From assembly GCF_024637375.1 (NCBI RefSeq), contig NZ_JAGXFK010000060.1:1-36027 (forward strand): a stretch of DNA of 36,027 bases, written 5' to 3'. The notes beneath the pieces are model-generated. The model worked only from the letters and a program-made list of their open reading frames with translations, was not told where the DNA came from and searched no databases. Position 1 is the first letter of the stretch; the number at the start of each line of letters is the position of its first letter. Source of the stretch: Sediminimonas sp. (GTDB lineage Bacteria > Pseudomonadota > Alphaproteobacteria > Rhodobacterales > Rhodobacteraceae). This document shows positions 1-10,777 of this stretch, piece by piece. Both the position numbers and the translations under genes were made by a program.

Positions 1-1620
1 GCCCGATCCGGCGCAACCCGTACCGGCCGGCAGGCGCGCGCCGGGCTCGGCGCGGCCGGGGCGCGGCTGGCGGGGCTGGGCCGGATAGCAAAACGGCGCC
101 CCGCGCCAACGCAGGGCGGGGCCGAAAGCGCGGCGCCCCTCACGGGTACCGGCGCGGTGGCGGCCGATACCAAGGCCAAGCCGCGCTCCACCCCGCAGGA
201 CGAAGCCGAAAAGCTGACCATCTTCGGGGCGCGAAGGGCGGATTCGCCGGGTCGCACGGCAATGGGTGGCGGCACGCGCCGGGCCGGGCTGTTCGCGGCC
301 TTGGGCGCGGTGCTGGTTCTCGCCGGAATCGGCGTTTGGGCCATGATGTCGTCGCAGCCCGAAGCACCGGGCACGTCCGCCGAGCGCACCACGCAGACAA
401 CGCAGGTGGACCCCGACACCGAGGACCTCGCCGCCCTTACCCCTCCGACGGAGGGAGAGGAGCAGCAGGGAGAGGACCAGCCGCAAGCGATCACGCCACC
501 GCCCCTGTCGCTCGATAACGCGACGCCCGCGGCCCGGCCGGACCCCGAGGCGGTGCCCCCGCCAGCGGAGCCGGCAGCGGAGCCCGAACCGCGCGCGCCG
601 GACGCGGCCGAGGTCGCAGCCACGCCGCCGCCGGTCGCCGACGCGCAGGATGACCCCAGTGAATCGGCCGACCCGGGCACCGTGGCGATCTCGACCATCC
701 CACGACCCGAGGAAGCCGAGGCGCGCTATGCCGCCACCGGTATATGGCCCGCCGCGCCGGAGACGCCCGAGTCGCCCACCGCCGGGTCGGTGAACGATCT
801 TTATATCGCCTCGATCGACCGCGAGATCGCCATTTCCGACGCGGTGGCCCTGCCGGCGGTCGAGGCGCTTGCCCCCGATCCGCGCCCGCGCCCGCAAACC
901 ACCCCGGCACTGCCCGGAACCCGCTTCAAGCTGGACGAGCGCGGCCTTGTCGAGGCCACGCCCGAGGGCACGATTTCCCCCGACGGGGTGATGATCTATG
1001 CCGGCGCGCCGCCGGCGCGGCCGCCGCGCTTGCGCACCAGCGACAACCGCGCGCAGGAAGCGTTGCGCGAACGGCTGTCGAGCGTCCGGCCCAAGGCGCG
1101 GCCCGAGGGACTGGTCGAGGAAAACGAGCGTTCGCAACTGGGCGGGCGGACACGCACCGAACTGGCAGTCATCCACCCGCGCCCGCGCCCCGACGCCATC
1201 GCGGCGCAGGCTTCCGACGAGGGCACCGAAGACGCGGCCGATATCGCGGCAGTGGCCGACGACGACGGGACGGCGCTTGCCATCGCCGTCTCGCTCAAGC
1301 CCGAGCCCCGCCCGGCGGAGCTCGATGCCAAAACGGTGACCCGTCGGGGAGACACGGTCGCGCCCGAGATCCCCACGACCGCCTCGGTCGCCAAGCAGGC
1401 GACGGTCACGAACGCGATCAGGATGCGCGACATCAATCTTATCGGGGTTTATGGAAAACCCTCCGGCCGGCGCGCGCTGGTGCGCCTGCCGAACGGCAAG
1501 TTCACCAAGGTCGAGGTGGGCGATTCGCTCGACGGCGGTCGCGTGGCCGCAATCGGCGAACGCGAGCTGCGCTACATCAAGCGCGGCCGCAACCTGGTCC
1601 TGAGGATGCCGAGCGGCTGA
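1..1620 (+). CDS. Membrane-anchored Pro/Glu-rich protein, C-terminal part (5' end outside window)
   Basis: The reading frame is open from the first base of the window, so this is very probably the C-terminal part of a longer gene; a GTG at 157 is the first internal alternative start. Around residues 45-66 counted from that GTG there is one hydrophobic segment (GLFAALGAVLVLAGIGVWAM), followed by some 300 residues of Pro/Ala/Glu-rich low-complexity sequence with repeated PRPRP motifs. The last 60 residues are a compact conserved domain (NLIGVYGKPSGRRALVRL ... GRNLVLRMPSG). That tail matches Rhodobacteraceae proteins often mislabelled 'translation initiation factor 2'; it resembles PilP/GspC-like small beta domains, and those proteins usually carry a PilM/PilN-like N-terminal part. 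A cell-envelope scaffold is my inference. It converges on hppD with a shared hairpin between them. Confidence 0.7.
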   Translation, partial: ARSGATRTGRQARAGLGAAGARLAGLGRIAKRRPAPTQGGAESAAPLTGTGAVAADTKAKPRSTPQDEAEKLTIFGARRADSPGRTAMGGGTRRAGLFAALGAVLVLAGIGVWAMMSSQPEAPGTSAERTTQTTQVDPDTEDLAALTPPTEGEEQQGEDQPQAITPPPLSLDNATPAARPDPEAVPPPAEPAAEPEPRAPDAAEVAATPPPVADAQDDPSESADPGTVAISTIPRPEEAEARYAATGIWPAAPETPESPTAGSVNDLYIASIDREIAISDAVALPAVEALAPDPRPRPQTTPALPGTRFKLDERGLVEATPEGTISPDGVMIYAGAPPARPPRLRTSDNRAQEALRERLSSVRPKARPEGLVEENERSQLGGRTRTELAVIHPRPRPDAIAAQASDEGTEDAADIAAVADDDGTALAIAVSLKPEPRPAELDAKTVTRRGDTVAPEIPTTASVAKQATVTNAIRMRDINLIGVYGKPSGRRALVRLPNGKFTKVEVGDSLDGGRVAAIGERELRYIKRGRNLVLRMPSG

Positions 1621-1650
1621 CCGGAGCGGCGGGCAGGCGTCGTGCGCGCC

Positions 1651-1674
1651 CCGGCCCGCCGCAGGCCGGGCCGG
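1651..1674. terminator. Hairpin between convergent genes (possible bidirectional terminator)
   Basis: A perfect 8-bp inverted repeat, CCGGCCCG at 1651-1658 and CGGGCCGG at 1667-1674, lies directly after the hppD stop codon and 30 bases after the stop of the opposing gene. There is no T tract on either strand, so intrinsic termination is plausible but not certain. Confidence 0.4.
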
Positions 1675-2772
1675 TCATTCGGCCGCTTCGATTTCCCCGT
1701 TGTCGATCTGCTCCTGCTCGATGCTTTCGAACAGCGCCTTGAAGTTACCCTCGCCGAAACCGTCATCGCCCTTGCGCTGGATGAACTCGAAAAAGATCGG
1801 CCCGATTACCGTTTTCGAGAAGATTTGCAGCAGGATGCGGGTTTCGCCACCATCGACCACGCCTTCGCCGTCGATCAGAATGCCGTGCGTCTTCATCCGC
1901 TCGATGGGTTCCTCGTGGCCCTGCACGCGGGCCTTGCTGAGTTCGTAATAGGCATCGGGCGGCGCCGGCATGAAGCGGATACCGTTCCCGGCGATCGCAT
2001 CGGTCGAGTCGTAGATGTTGTCGGTGCCCACGGCGATGTGCTGTATGCCTTCGCCGTTGTACTTCTTCAGGTAGGCGACAATCTGGCCGGTTTCGCCGCG
2101 ATCCTCGTTGATCGGAATGCGGATGCGCCCGCAGGGCGAGGTCAGCGCCCGGCTGAACAGCCCGGTATGCTTGCCCTCGATATCGAAAAAGCGAATCTCG
2201 CGGAAATTGAACAGCTTTTCATAAAACCGGAACCACTTGTCCATATTGCCCGTGTAGACATTGTGCGTGAGGTGATCGAGGTAGTAGAAGCCAACCCCCG
2301 CGGGCTTGGATGTCTGCAGCCAGTCGAATTCATCGTTGTAGGGCGAGGTATCGTAATACTGGTCGATGCAGTAGATCAGCGACCCGCCGATGCCCTTGAT
2401 CGCGGGCACATCCATGGTGCGGTCGTTTTCCATGTAGGGTTCGGCCCCATTGGCCACGGCGTGATCGAACGCCTTTTGCGCATCGGCCACACGCCAGCCC
2501 ATCGACGGCGCGCAGGGGCCGTGCTCCCCGACGAAGCGCATCGCCATCGAGCCCGGTTCGGCGTTGACGATGTAGGTTATGTCGCCTTGCTGCCACAGCT
2601 CGATATCGCGGGTCTTGTGGCGCCCGGTCAGCGCATAGCCCATGCGCGCGAAAAGCGTCCGCAGCTCGTCGGGGTCGGGATGGGCGAACTCGACGAACTC
2701 GAACCCATCGGTGCCGGCGGGGTTCTCGGGCGTGATCTCGGATCGCGGGGCGTCGTGCGGGAAGGGGCCCAT
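1675..2772 (-). CDS. hppD: 4-hydroxyphenylpyruvate dioxygenase
   Basis: This is a 365-residue HPPD of the vicinal oxygen chelate fold. It converts 4-hydroxyphenylpyruvate to homogentisate in tyrosine catabolism, using Fe(II) and O2. The three expected iron ligands are visible in their usual settings: His in YYLDHLTHNV, His in GEGIQHIAVGT, and Glu in IFFEFIQRKGDDGFGEGNF near the C-terminus. Length is normal for bacterial HPPD. The ATG at 2772 follows a purine-rich AAGGAGAT ribosome site. The gene is divergent from an Lrp/AsnC-type regulator, a common pairing for amino-acid catabolic genes, so control by that regulator is likely though inferred. The next pathway genes (hmgA, fah, maiA) are not adjacent. 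Confidence 0.96.
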   Translation of the reverse strand: MGPFPHDAPRSEITPENPAGTDGFEFVEFAHPDPDELRTLFARMGYALTGRHKTRDIELWQQGDITYIVNAEPGSMAMRFVGEHGPCAPSMGWRVADAQKAFDHAVANGAEPYMENDRTMDVPAIKGIGGSLIYCIDQYYDTSPYNDEFDWLQTSKPAGVGFYYLDHLTHNVYTGNMDKWFRFYEKLFNFREIRFFDIEGKHTGLFSRALTSPCGRIRIPINEDRGETGQIVAYLKKYNGEGIQHIAVGTDNIYDSTDAIAGNGIRFMPAPPDAYYELSKARVQGHEEPIERMKTHGILIDGEGVVDGGETRILLQIFSKTVIGPIFFEFIQRKGDDGFGEGNFKALFESIEQEQIDNGEIEAAE

Positions 2773-2876
2773 GGGAATCTCCTTGATTGGCTGTGACTGT
2801 CCTGTTTCGCTAATGGTTAGTTTACATGATAACGAACCGGGAATCTGCGCATTCTCCTTGCCATATAGGTACTCTC

Positions 2877-2893
2877 ATGCGTAATTGATGCAT
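2877..2893. promoter_or_regulatory. Imperfect palindrome in the hppD/lrp divergent promoter region
   Basis: The 150-bp gap between the divergent hppD and Lrp genes (2773-2922) is clearly AT-richer than its surroundings. It holds a 17-bp imperfect inverted repeat, ATGCGTAATTGATGCAT, with six of eight arm positions paired. Lrp/AsnC proteins bind AT-rich imperfect palindromes of about this size, so this is a candidate operator for the adjacent regulator. That assignment is inferred from position and symmetry only. Confidence 0.4.
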
Positions 2894-2922
2894 AAATCGT
2901 AGGAATTTCAGAAATTGCGCGC

Positions 2923-3378
2923 ATGATCGACGAAACCGACAAGCGGCTGCTCGCCGCGCTTCAGGCCAACGCGCACCTCACCGCGCAGCAGTTGGGCGAG
3001 ATGCTCAACCTCTCGCCCAGCCAGGCCGGACGGCGACGCCAACGGCTTGAACAGGCCGGCTATATCCGCGGCTACGCGGCAAAGCTCGACCCGGGCCGGA
3101 TGGGGTTGGACGTGCAGGCTTTCATCCAGGTGCAACTGGGCAGTCACGGCCCCGAGCAGGCGCAGGGCTTTGCCCGGCTGGTGGCCACGCGCCCCGAGAT
3201 CGTCAGCGCGTGGACGCTCACCGGCGATGCCGATTACATGCTGCGTATCTATTGCACCGATCTCGCGGCGCTCAACCGGTTGATCCACGAGGTGCTGTCG
3301 CCGCACCCGGCGGTCGCCCGCGTGCAAAGCCAGATCGTCATGGACCAGTTCAAGCAGGACGCCCCCCTGCCCACCTGA
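2923..3378 (+). CDS. Lrp/AsnC-family transcriptional regulator
   Basis: This 151-residue protein has the family layout: an N-terminal winged helix-turn-helix (MIDETDKRLLAALQANAHL ... LNLSPSQAGRRRQRLEQAGYI, roughly residues 1-60) and a C-terminal RAM/AsnC ligand-binding and oligomerisation domain (residues about 65-150). Such proteins sense amino acids or related metabolites. It is transcribed away from hppD across a 150-bp AT-rich gap, so its likely target is hppD and itself, with tyrosine or phenylalanine or a derivative as the probable effector; the effector is not readable from the sequence. The gene ends about 30 bases before the end of the convergent cobT. Confidence 0.92.
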   Translation: MIDETDKRLLAALQANAHLTAQQLGEMLNLSPSQAGRRRQRLEQAGYIRGYAAKLDPGRMGLDVQAFIQVQLGSHGPEQAQGFARLVATRPEIVSAWTLTGDADYMLRIYCTDLAALNRLIHEVLSPHPAVARVQSQIVMDQFKQDAPLPT

Positions 3379-3411
3379 CGGGCCGTCCGGGGGCGCGCGC
3401 GATGGCGGCGC

Positions 3412-4422
3412 TCAACCGTCGCTGACGCCGGCCTCGGCGAAGGTGGCCATCCCCGAATGGCAGGCCACCGCCGCCTTGAGCACCCCAAGCGCCACCGCCG
3501 CGCCCGAGCCTTCGCCCAGCCGCATATCAAGCGACAGCAGCGGCGCCATGTCCAGCGCCCGCAAGAGCCGCGCGTGCCCCGGCTCGGCGCTGACATGTCC
3601 GGCCACGCAGTGATCCAGCGCGCCGGCGCGGGTGCGCTCCAGGCAGGCGGCGGCGGCGGTGCAGATGAAGCCATCCAGGATCACCGGGATGCGCAAGGCG
3701 CGCGCCCGCGCAATCGCCCCGGCCATCGCCGCCAGTTCGCGCCCGCCGAGGCAGCGCAATGCGTCCAGCGCGCCGGCACCGCCGTGCAACGCCACGCCTG
3801 CCGTCACCACGCGGGCCTTGTTGGCCAACCCGGCATCGTCGACACCGGTGCCGCGCCCGACCCAGTCTTGCGCCGTGCCACCGAAAAGCGCCAGCGCCAG
3901 CGCCGCCGCCGAGGTGGTATTGCCGATGCCCATCTCGCCGCAGATCAGCACGTCGGCGTCCGCATCGACCGCCGCCCAGCCGGCCGAAAGCGCGGCGACG
4001 ACGCCGGCCGCGTCCATCGCCGGGGCGGTGGTGAAATCCGCTGTCGGGCGGTCAAGCTCCAGCGCATGCACGTCCATCCGCGCCCCGAAGGCGCGCGCAA
4101 GCTGGTTGATGGCGGCGCCGCCGCGTTGGAAATTCTGCACCATCTGCCCCGTCACTTCGGCGGGGAACGCTGAAACGCCTTGCGCGGTAACCCCGTGGTT
4201 GGCGGCGAACACCAGCACCTGCGGCGCGGCCAGCGCGGGGCGCGGGGTGCCACGCCAGCCGGCGTACCAGATCGCCAGCTCCTCCAGCCGGCCAAGCGCA
4301 CCGGGGGGTTTGGTCAACTGGCCGTTGCGGTCTTGCGCGGCGGCGGCGGCACCGGCATCGGCCGCCGGGGCCTGCGCGACCAGCTCGGCGAACTCTTCCA
4401 GGCTTGAAAACGGCGCGGTCAT
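3412..4422 (-). CDS. cobT: Nicotinate-nucleotide--dimethylbenzimidazole phosphoribosyltransferase
   Basis: CobT activates the lower ligand of cobalamin by transferring phosphoribose from nicotinate mononucleotide to 5,6-dimethylbenzimidazole, giving alpha-ribazole phosphate. The 336-residue protein shows the family's [15 protein letters not shown] start region, [18 protein letters not shown] in the middle, and [15 protein letters not shown] near the end, where the catalytic Glu lies. The frame stays open far upstream on this strand, over cobS, but the ATG at 4422 preceded by AAGGGGGAT is the clear start; upstream sequence is non-coding in composition. It is divergent from cobS with an 81-bp gap, which is too short for a cobalamin riboswitch, and I see none. 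Confidence 0.95.
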   Translation of the reverse strand: MTAPFSSLEEFAELVAQAPAADAGAAAAAQDRNGQLTKPPGALGRLEELAIWYAGWRGTPRPALAAPQVLVFAANHGVTAQGVSAFPAEVTGQMVQNFQRGGAAINQLARAFGARMDVHALELDRPTADFTTAPAMDAAGVVAALSAGWAAVDADADVLICGEMGIGNTTSAAALALALFGGTAQDWVGRGTGVDDAGLANKARVVTAGVALHGGAGALDALRCLGGRELAAMAGAIARARALRIPVILDGFICTAAAACLERTRAGALDHCVAGHVSAEPGHARLLRALDMAPLLSLDMRLGEGSGAAVALGVLKAAVACHSGMATFAEAGVSDG

Positions 4423-4503
4423 GCTATCCCCCTTGTTGATCGTTGCCATTGGGCGGTGTTTAACCTGCCCCACGAGCGGAACAAGGCGCAAAGAGGCAAA
4501 AGC

Positions 4504-5265
4504 ATGCATGTACCCGACGCCGAACGGCCTGCCCCCGGCGATGTCGCGGTGGCGCTGTCGCTGCTGACGCGATTGCCGCTCAACCCCGGCGCCGCCGATT
4601 TCACCCGCGCGACCGCGGCCGTATGGGCCTACCCGCTGGCCGGGTTGGCGGTGGCGGCGATTGCCGGCATGATCAGCTGGGCGGCGCAGGCGCTTGGCCT
4701 GCCCGCGCCGCTGGCGGCGGGGTTGTCGCTGGCCGGGCTGGTCGTGCTGACCGGCGCCATGCACGAGGATGGGCTGGCCGACAGTGCCGATGGGCTGTGG
4801 GGCGGATGGGACCGCGCGCGGCGGCTGGAGATCATGAAGGACAGCCATACCGGCAGCTACGGCGTGATCGCGCTGATCCTGTCGCTGGGCGCGCGCTGGA
4901 TGGCGCTGAGCCTGCTGTGGCAGCAGGGCGGCGCCGTGGCGGCGCTGATCGCGGCCGCGGCCCTGTCGCGCGGGGCGATGCCGGCGCTGATGGCGGCGCT
5001 GCCCCATGCCCGTGCCGACGGGCTGTCGCGCAGCGTCGGGCGCCCGACACCGCGCATGGCGGGGCTGGCGGCACTGCTGGCGGTCGGCATCGCGGGGCTG
5101 AGTATCGGCCCTGTCGAGGCGATCACGGCGGCGCTTGCCGCCGGCCTGGCGGCATGGGCGGTCGCGCGGATCGCCAGGGCACGCATCGGCGGACAGACCG
5201 GCGATATCCTCGGCGCCTGCCAGCAGTGCTGCGAAATCGCGGCGCTGTGGGTGCTGTGCGCCTGA
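4504..5265 (+). CDS. cobS: Adenosylcobinamide-GDP ribazoletransferase (cobalamin synthase)
   Basis: CobS is the integral membrane enzyme that joins adenosylcobinamide-GDP to alpha-ribazole (phosphate), the step that uses the CobT product. The 253-residue protein begins LLTRLPL, has the diagnostic acidic motif [15 protein letters not shown] at about residues 85-100 and several Ala/Leu-rich transmembrane helices, and ends with a [13 protein letters not shown] motif typical of the family. I chose ATG 4504, preceded by AAGAGGCAAAAGC, over an in-frame GTG at 4456 that would add 16 atypical residues. It is divergent from cobT, so both final-assembly genes share one short control region. Confidence 0.94.
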   Translation: MHVPDAERPAPGDVAVALSLLTRLPLNPGAADFTRATAAVWAYPLAGLAVAAIAGMISWAAQALGLPAPLAAGLSLAGLVVLTGAMHEDGLADSADGLWGGWDRARRLEIMKDSHTGSYGVIALILSLGARWMALSLLWQQGGAVAALIAAAALSRGAMPALMAALPHARADGLSRSVGRPTPRMAGLAALLAVGIAGLSIGPVEAITAALAAGLAAWAVARIARARIGGQTGDILGACQQCCEIAALWVLCA

Positions 5266-5287
5266 CCCCGCGACCACGGGGCGGACG

Positions 5288-5318
5288 AAAAAACCGCGCC
5301 CGTTTCACGGGGCGCGGT
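5288..5318 (-). terminator. Rho-independent terminator of carD
   Basis: Read on the minus strand, a 9-bp stem ACCGCGCCC / GGGCGCGGT (complements of 5310-5318 and 5293-5301) with a short loop is followed by a run of six T. It lies about 30 bases after the carD stop codon and is also convergent to the end of cobS. Stem, loop and T tract are all visible. Confidence 0.85.
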
Positions 5319-5347
5319 CGAAGTCTTGCGAAGGTGCGGGCGCGGGC

Positions 5348-5857
5348 TCAGGCCGCGCGGGACACCAACACCTCGTCGACCTGCTTGGCGGCAGCGACCT
5401 CGTCGTTGCCGCTGACCGCCGCAACCTCGCGGGTCAGACGTTCGAGCGCCGCCTCGTAAAGCTGGCGCTCCGAATAGCTCTGCTCGCGCTGGTCGTCGGT
5501 ACGGTGCAGGTCGCGGACCACTTCGGCAATCGCGATCAGATCGCCCGAGTTGATCTTCTGTTCATATTCCTGCGCCCGGCGCGACCACATCGCGCGCTTG
5601 ACCTTCGCCTTGCCCTTGAGCGTGCTCAATGCCTTCGAGATGATGTCGGGGCTCGACAGCGAGCGCATGCCGATCTCGGTGGCCTTGTCAGTGGGCACGC
5701 GCAGCGTCATCTTGTCCTTCTCGAACGACACGACGAACAGCTCCAGCGGAATGCCGGCGATTTCCTGTTCCTCGATCGAGATGATCTGTCCGACGCCATG
5801 GGCGGGGTAAACGACATAGTCGTTGGGGTGGAATTCGGATTTTCTCGTTTTGCTCAT
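5348..5857 (-). CDS. carD: CarD/CdnL-family RNA polymerase-binding transcription factor
   Basis: This 169-residue protein has the CarD N-terminal Tudor-like RNA polymerase interaction domain (DYVVYPAHGVGQI at about residues 13-25) and a helical C-terminal DNA-interacting domain containing the conserved Trp (KRAMWSRRAQEYEQK). CarD contacts the RNA polymerase beta subunit and stabilises the open complex. In Rhodobacter it is known to activate the many promoters that lack a T at position -7, so it is a global factor here. The start at 5857 follows AAGGAAGGATTGC. A 285-bp gap upstream separates it from fdxA and suggests its own promoter; a strong terminator follows it. Confidence 0.96.
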   Translation of the reverse strand: MSKTRKSEFHPNDYVVYPAHGVGQIISIEEQEIAGIPLELFVVSFEKDKMTLRVPTDKATEIGMRSLSSPDIISKALSTLKGKAKVKRAMWSRRAQEYEQKINSGDLIAIAEVVRDLHRTDDQREQSYSERQLYEAALERLTREVAAVSGNDEVAAAKQVDEVLVSRAA

Positions 5858-6142
5858 GCAATCCTTCCTTGCAGGCAGCGCCCCGAAACCCGACAGAAAA
5901 CCATCGGGGTCACTTGGATCCCGAACGGGTCACGACATAAAAACAGACTGTATGCGCAAGGCAGCGGCGCGCAGGCAAGGTTCAGGGGCGTTTATTACAA
6001 CGACCATGTGTATATCACACTTTTTTGACAGCCGAAAGCACAGCGGCCACGGAACCGGTATTTCCCGTGATTCACAATGTGTTAACGATGCTGGCCACGC
6101 GGCGCGCGGCGCGCCCGCCCGAATAGTGCAGCGAATCGGGGC
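5858..6142. other. Gene-free leader/promoter region between fdxA and carD
   Basis: These 285 bases hold no convincing coding sequence. The stretch is AT-richer than its neighbours, and reading toward carD it should hold the carD promoter; I cannot fix -35 and -10 boxes with confidence. A short inverted repeat, GTGT-ATATC-ACAC, lies at 6008-6020, followed on the plus strand by six T. The gap is long for this compact region, so a long 5' leader on carD is possible. Confidence 0.4.
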
Positions 6143-6481
6143 TCAGCCGCCTTCGCCCGGCGCCTCGGAGAAATACTTGGACAGCTTGTCCTCCTCGCCG
6201 TCGCGGTCGTCGGCGTCGGGCAACGGGTCTTTCTTCGAGATGATGACAGGCCAGCTTTCCGAGTATTTCCGGTTGAACTCCACCCATGTTTCCATGTCCG
6301 GCTCGGTATCCGGGCGGATGGCATCCGCGGGGCATTCCGGCTCGCATACACCGCAATCAATGCATTCGTCGGGGTGGATGACCAGCATATTCTCACCCTC
6401 GTAGAAACAATCCACCGGGCAGACCTCGACACAGTCGGTGTATTTGCAGGCGATGCAGTTATCGGTGACGATGTAAGTCAT
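6143..6481 (-). CDS. fdxA: 7Fe ferredoxin (3Fe-4S / 4Fe-4S), FdxA type
   Basis: This 112-residue ferredoxin matches the Azotobacter FdI type. Cysteines 9, 17 and 50 are placed as the 3Fe-4S ligands and 21, 40, 43 and 46 as the 4Fe-4S ligands, with 12 and 25 the extra free cysteines usual in the family. The C-terminal third ([15 protein letters not shown]) is the characteristic FdxA extension. It is a small cytoplasmic electron carrier; its partner is not shown by the sequence. It lies 51 bases downstream of the S4-protein gene on the same strand. The ATG at 6481 follows GGTGAGAGAGAT. All cluster ligands are present. Confidence 0.95.
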   Translation of the reverse strand: MTYIVTDNCIACKYTDCVEVCPVDCFYEGENMLVIHPDECIDCGVCEPECPADAIRPDTEPDMETWVEFNRKYSESWPVIISKKDPLPDADDRDGEEDKLSKYFSEAPGEGG

Positions 6482-6532
6482 ATCTCTCTCTCACCTTCCC
6501 GGAACGGGCCTGACGTAGACCAGCACCACGCA

Positions 6533-6927
6533 TCATTCAAGCGCCCGCGACCGATCGCGTATCATTATCCTGCGGTCCTTCTTGGTCGGCCGACCGCCGC
6601 CCTCGTATCGCGGCGCGGCCGGGACATCGTCCTTGATCTCGGTCAAGTCCTCGTAAAGCGTTTGCGCCTCGGTAGCGGGGCCGCGCCGCGCGCCCGGCGC
6701 GACGAGCCGCACCACCCTCACCCGCTGCCCCTGCGGGAAGGTCAGCACGTCGCCGCTGCCCACCTGCTGCGCAGGCTTGACCGCGCGGGTGCCGTTGACG
6801 CGCACATGCCCGCCGCGCACCACCCCGGCGGCCAGGCTGCGGGTCTTGAAAAACCGCGCCTGCCAGAGCCACTTGTCGAGGCGGATCTTGTCGACCCGCT
6901 CCGCATCCGACGCCGGCCCTGCCGCCG

Positions 6928-6931
<4 letters not shown>
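6533..6931 (-). CDS. S4-domain RNA-binding protein (Hsp15-like)
   Basis: This 132-residue protein carries an S4 RNA-binding domain at about residues 15-80 (RLDKWLWQARFFKTRSLA, GHVRVNG) with a basic C-terminal tail (RPTKKDRRIM). It resembles Hsp15, which in E. coli binds stalled 50S subunits carrying nascent chains. The start is a GTG at 6931 that overlaps the helicase stop in a GTGA arrangement, so translation is probably coupled to the helicase gene. The conserved helicase-S4-ferredoxin-CarD order supports an RNA or ribosome maintenance role; the specific target is unknown. Confidence 0.88.
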
Positions 6932-9816
<2,885 letters not shown>

Positions 9817-9857
9817 GGGAAGACCCCTGAACTTGGTGTCGGCGGCGCGTGCCGCGC

Positions 9858-10418
9858 TCAGAGCGCGACGTCGTCGCCGCGCGCATCGAGCCGCTCAAGC
9901 GCCTCGCGCGCCCTGTCGTAGTGCGGGTGAAGACGCAGGACAAGCGCATAGGCGCGCGCCGCCGCCTCGGGGCGGTCAAGCTGCTCGAAAATCGCCGCCA
10001 GCCCGAACGCGGCCTGGAAATGCTGCGGATCCAGCGCCAGCGCGCGTTCCAGATCGGCAGCCGCGATGCCGGGGCGCTCGGCCTCGAAAAAGGCGCGGGC
10101 GCGCAGAACCCAGCCTTGCGCGATACCGGGCGCGTGATCGGTGGCGGCGGTCAGGTGTTCGATGGCGGCGCGCACCTCGCCGCGTTCCAGCGCGTCGCGC
10201 CCCCGCCGCAACAACAGGTCGATCGACGGCGAGCCGGTTTTCGACCATTCCATCCGGATATCGCGCACGATTCCGGCGGCTTCGCCGGGGCCGCTTTGCG
10301 CCAGCGCGTCATAAAGCGCCTGCAAGCGGTCGCCCTCCGCCGCGGCGGGTAGGGAAAACGCCACTGTCGCGATGCCTGCCGCGACGATACGATTGATCCA
10401 CAAGGTCATCACGCCCAT
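9858..10418 (-). CDS. Exported tetratricopeptide-repeat protein
   Basis: The protein has a signal peptide (LWINRIVAAGIATVAFSLP, then AAAEGD, cleaved probably after AAA) followed by at least three TPR-like helical repeats, e.g. AIEHLTAATDHAPGIAQGWV, AAADLERALALDPQHFQAAF and AAARAYALVLRLHPHYDRAR. It is therefore probably periplasmic and acts in protein-protein contacts; no enzymatic motif is visible. I start at ATG 10418 (186 residues); an in-frame ATG at 10409 would remove three residues and is equally possible. The frame continues open further upstream, but that would read through the divergent SCP2-like gene. It lies 41 bases upstream of the helicase on the same strand. Confidence 0.8.
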   Translation of the reverse strand: MGVMTLWINRIVAAGIATVAFSLPAAAEGDRLQALYDALAQSGPGEAAGIVRDIRMEWSKTGSPSIDLLLRRGRDALERGEVRAAIEHLTAATDHAPGIAQGWVLRARAFFEAERPGIAAADLERALALDPQHFQAAFGLAAIFEQLDRPEAAARAYALVLRLHPHYDRAREALERLDARGDDVAL

Positions 10419-10485
10419 AACCGCCAGTGTAGCGCACGCGGCGGGCATTGTTACCCCCGGGTGGAAAATTGTGAGGACACCACCG

Positions 10486-10776
10486 ATGAGCAACGTGATC
10501 GAAACGGCCGTGACGGCCCTGAACGAAAAACTCGCCGATGCCGATTTCGACGGCCTGGCCAAGTTCGTCATCGAAGGCGAAGGCGCGGTCATGGTCGATT
10601 CGCAGGGCGCGCGCGCCGCGGATGAGGCAGCCGACGTGACGCTGACCGCGGATGCCGAGACCTTCCAGGCGATGATGGAGGGCGACACCAACCCCACAGC
10701 CGCCTTCATGAGCGGCAAGCTCAGCGTCGATGGCGACATGGGGATGGCGATGAAACTGGGGTCGGTCCTCGCCTGA
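10486..10776 (+). CDS. SCP2 sterol-binding-domain protein
   Basis: This 96-residue protein is a stand-alone SCP2-like domain (DGLAKFVIEGEGAVMVDSQ ... NPTAAFMSGKLSVDGDM), the fold that shields hydrophobic ligands such as lipids or acyl chains. The ATG at 10486 is preceded by GAGGACACCACC; upstream in-frame sequence lacks coding character and would overlap the divergent TPR promoter. The next gene, a lysophospholipase-like hydrolase, starts one base after its stop codon, so the two are very likely translated together and may act on the same lipid pool. The ligand is unknown. Confidence 0.88.
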   Translation: MSNVIETAVTALNEKLADADFDGLAKFVIEGEGAVMVDSQGARAADEAADVTLTADAETFQAMMEGDTNPTAAFMSGKLSVDGDMGMAMKLGSVLA

Positions 10777-10777
10777 G

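Noticed and set aside
1642-2796. Long open frame on the plus strand across hppD
   Set aside because: It is the antisense shadow of hppD, a common effect in very GC-rich DNA; its translation matches no family while the minus strand has a complete HPPD.
4423-4503. Cobalamin riboswitch between cobT and cobS
   Set aside because: The gap is only 81 bases and lacks the conserved B12-box pattern.
4423-5277. Open frame extending cobT upstream over cobS
   Set aside because: The extension is an antisense frame of cobS with no family match; the conserved CobT start and a good ribosome site are at 4422.
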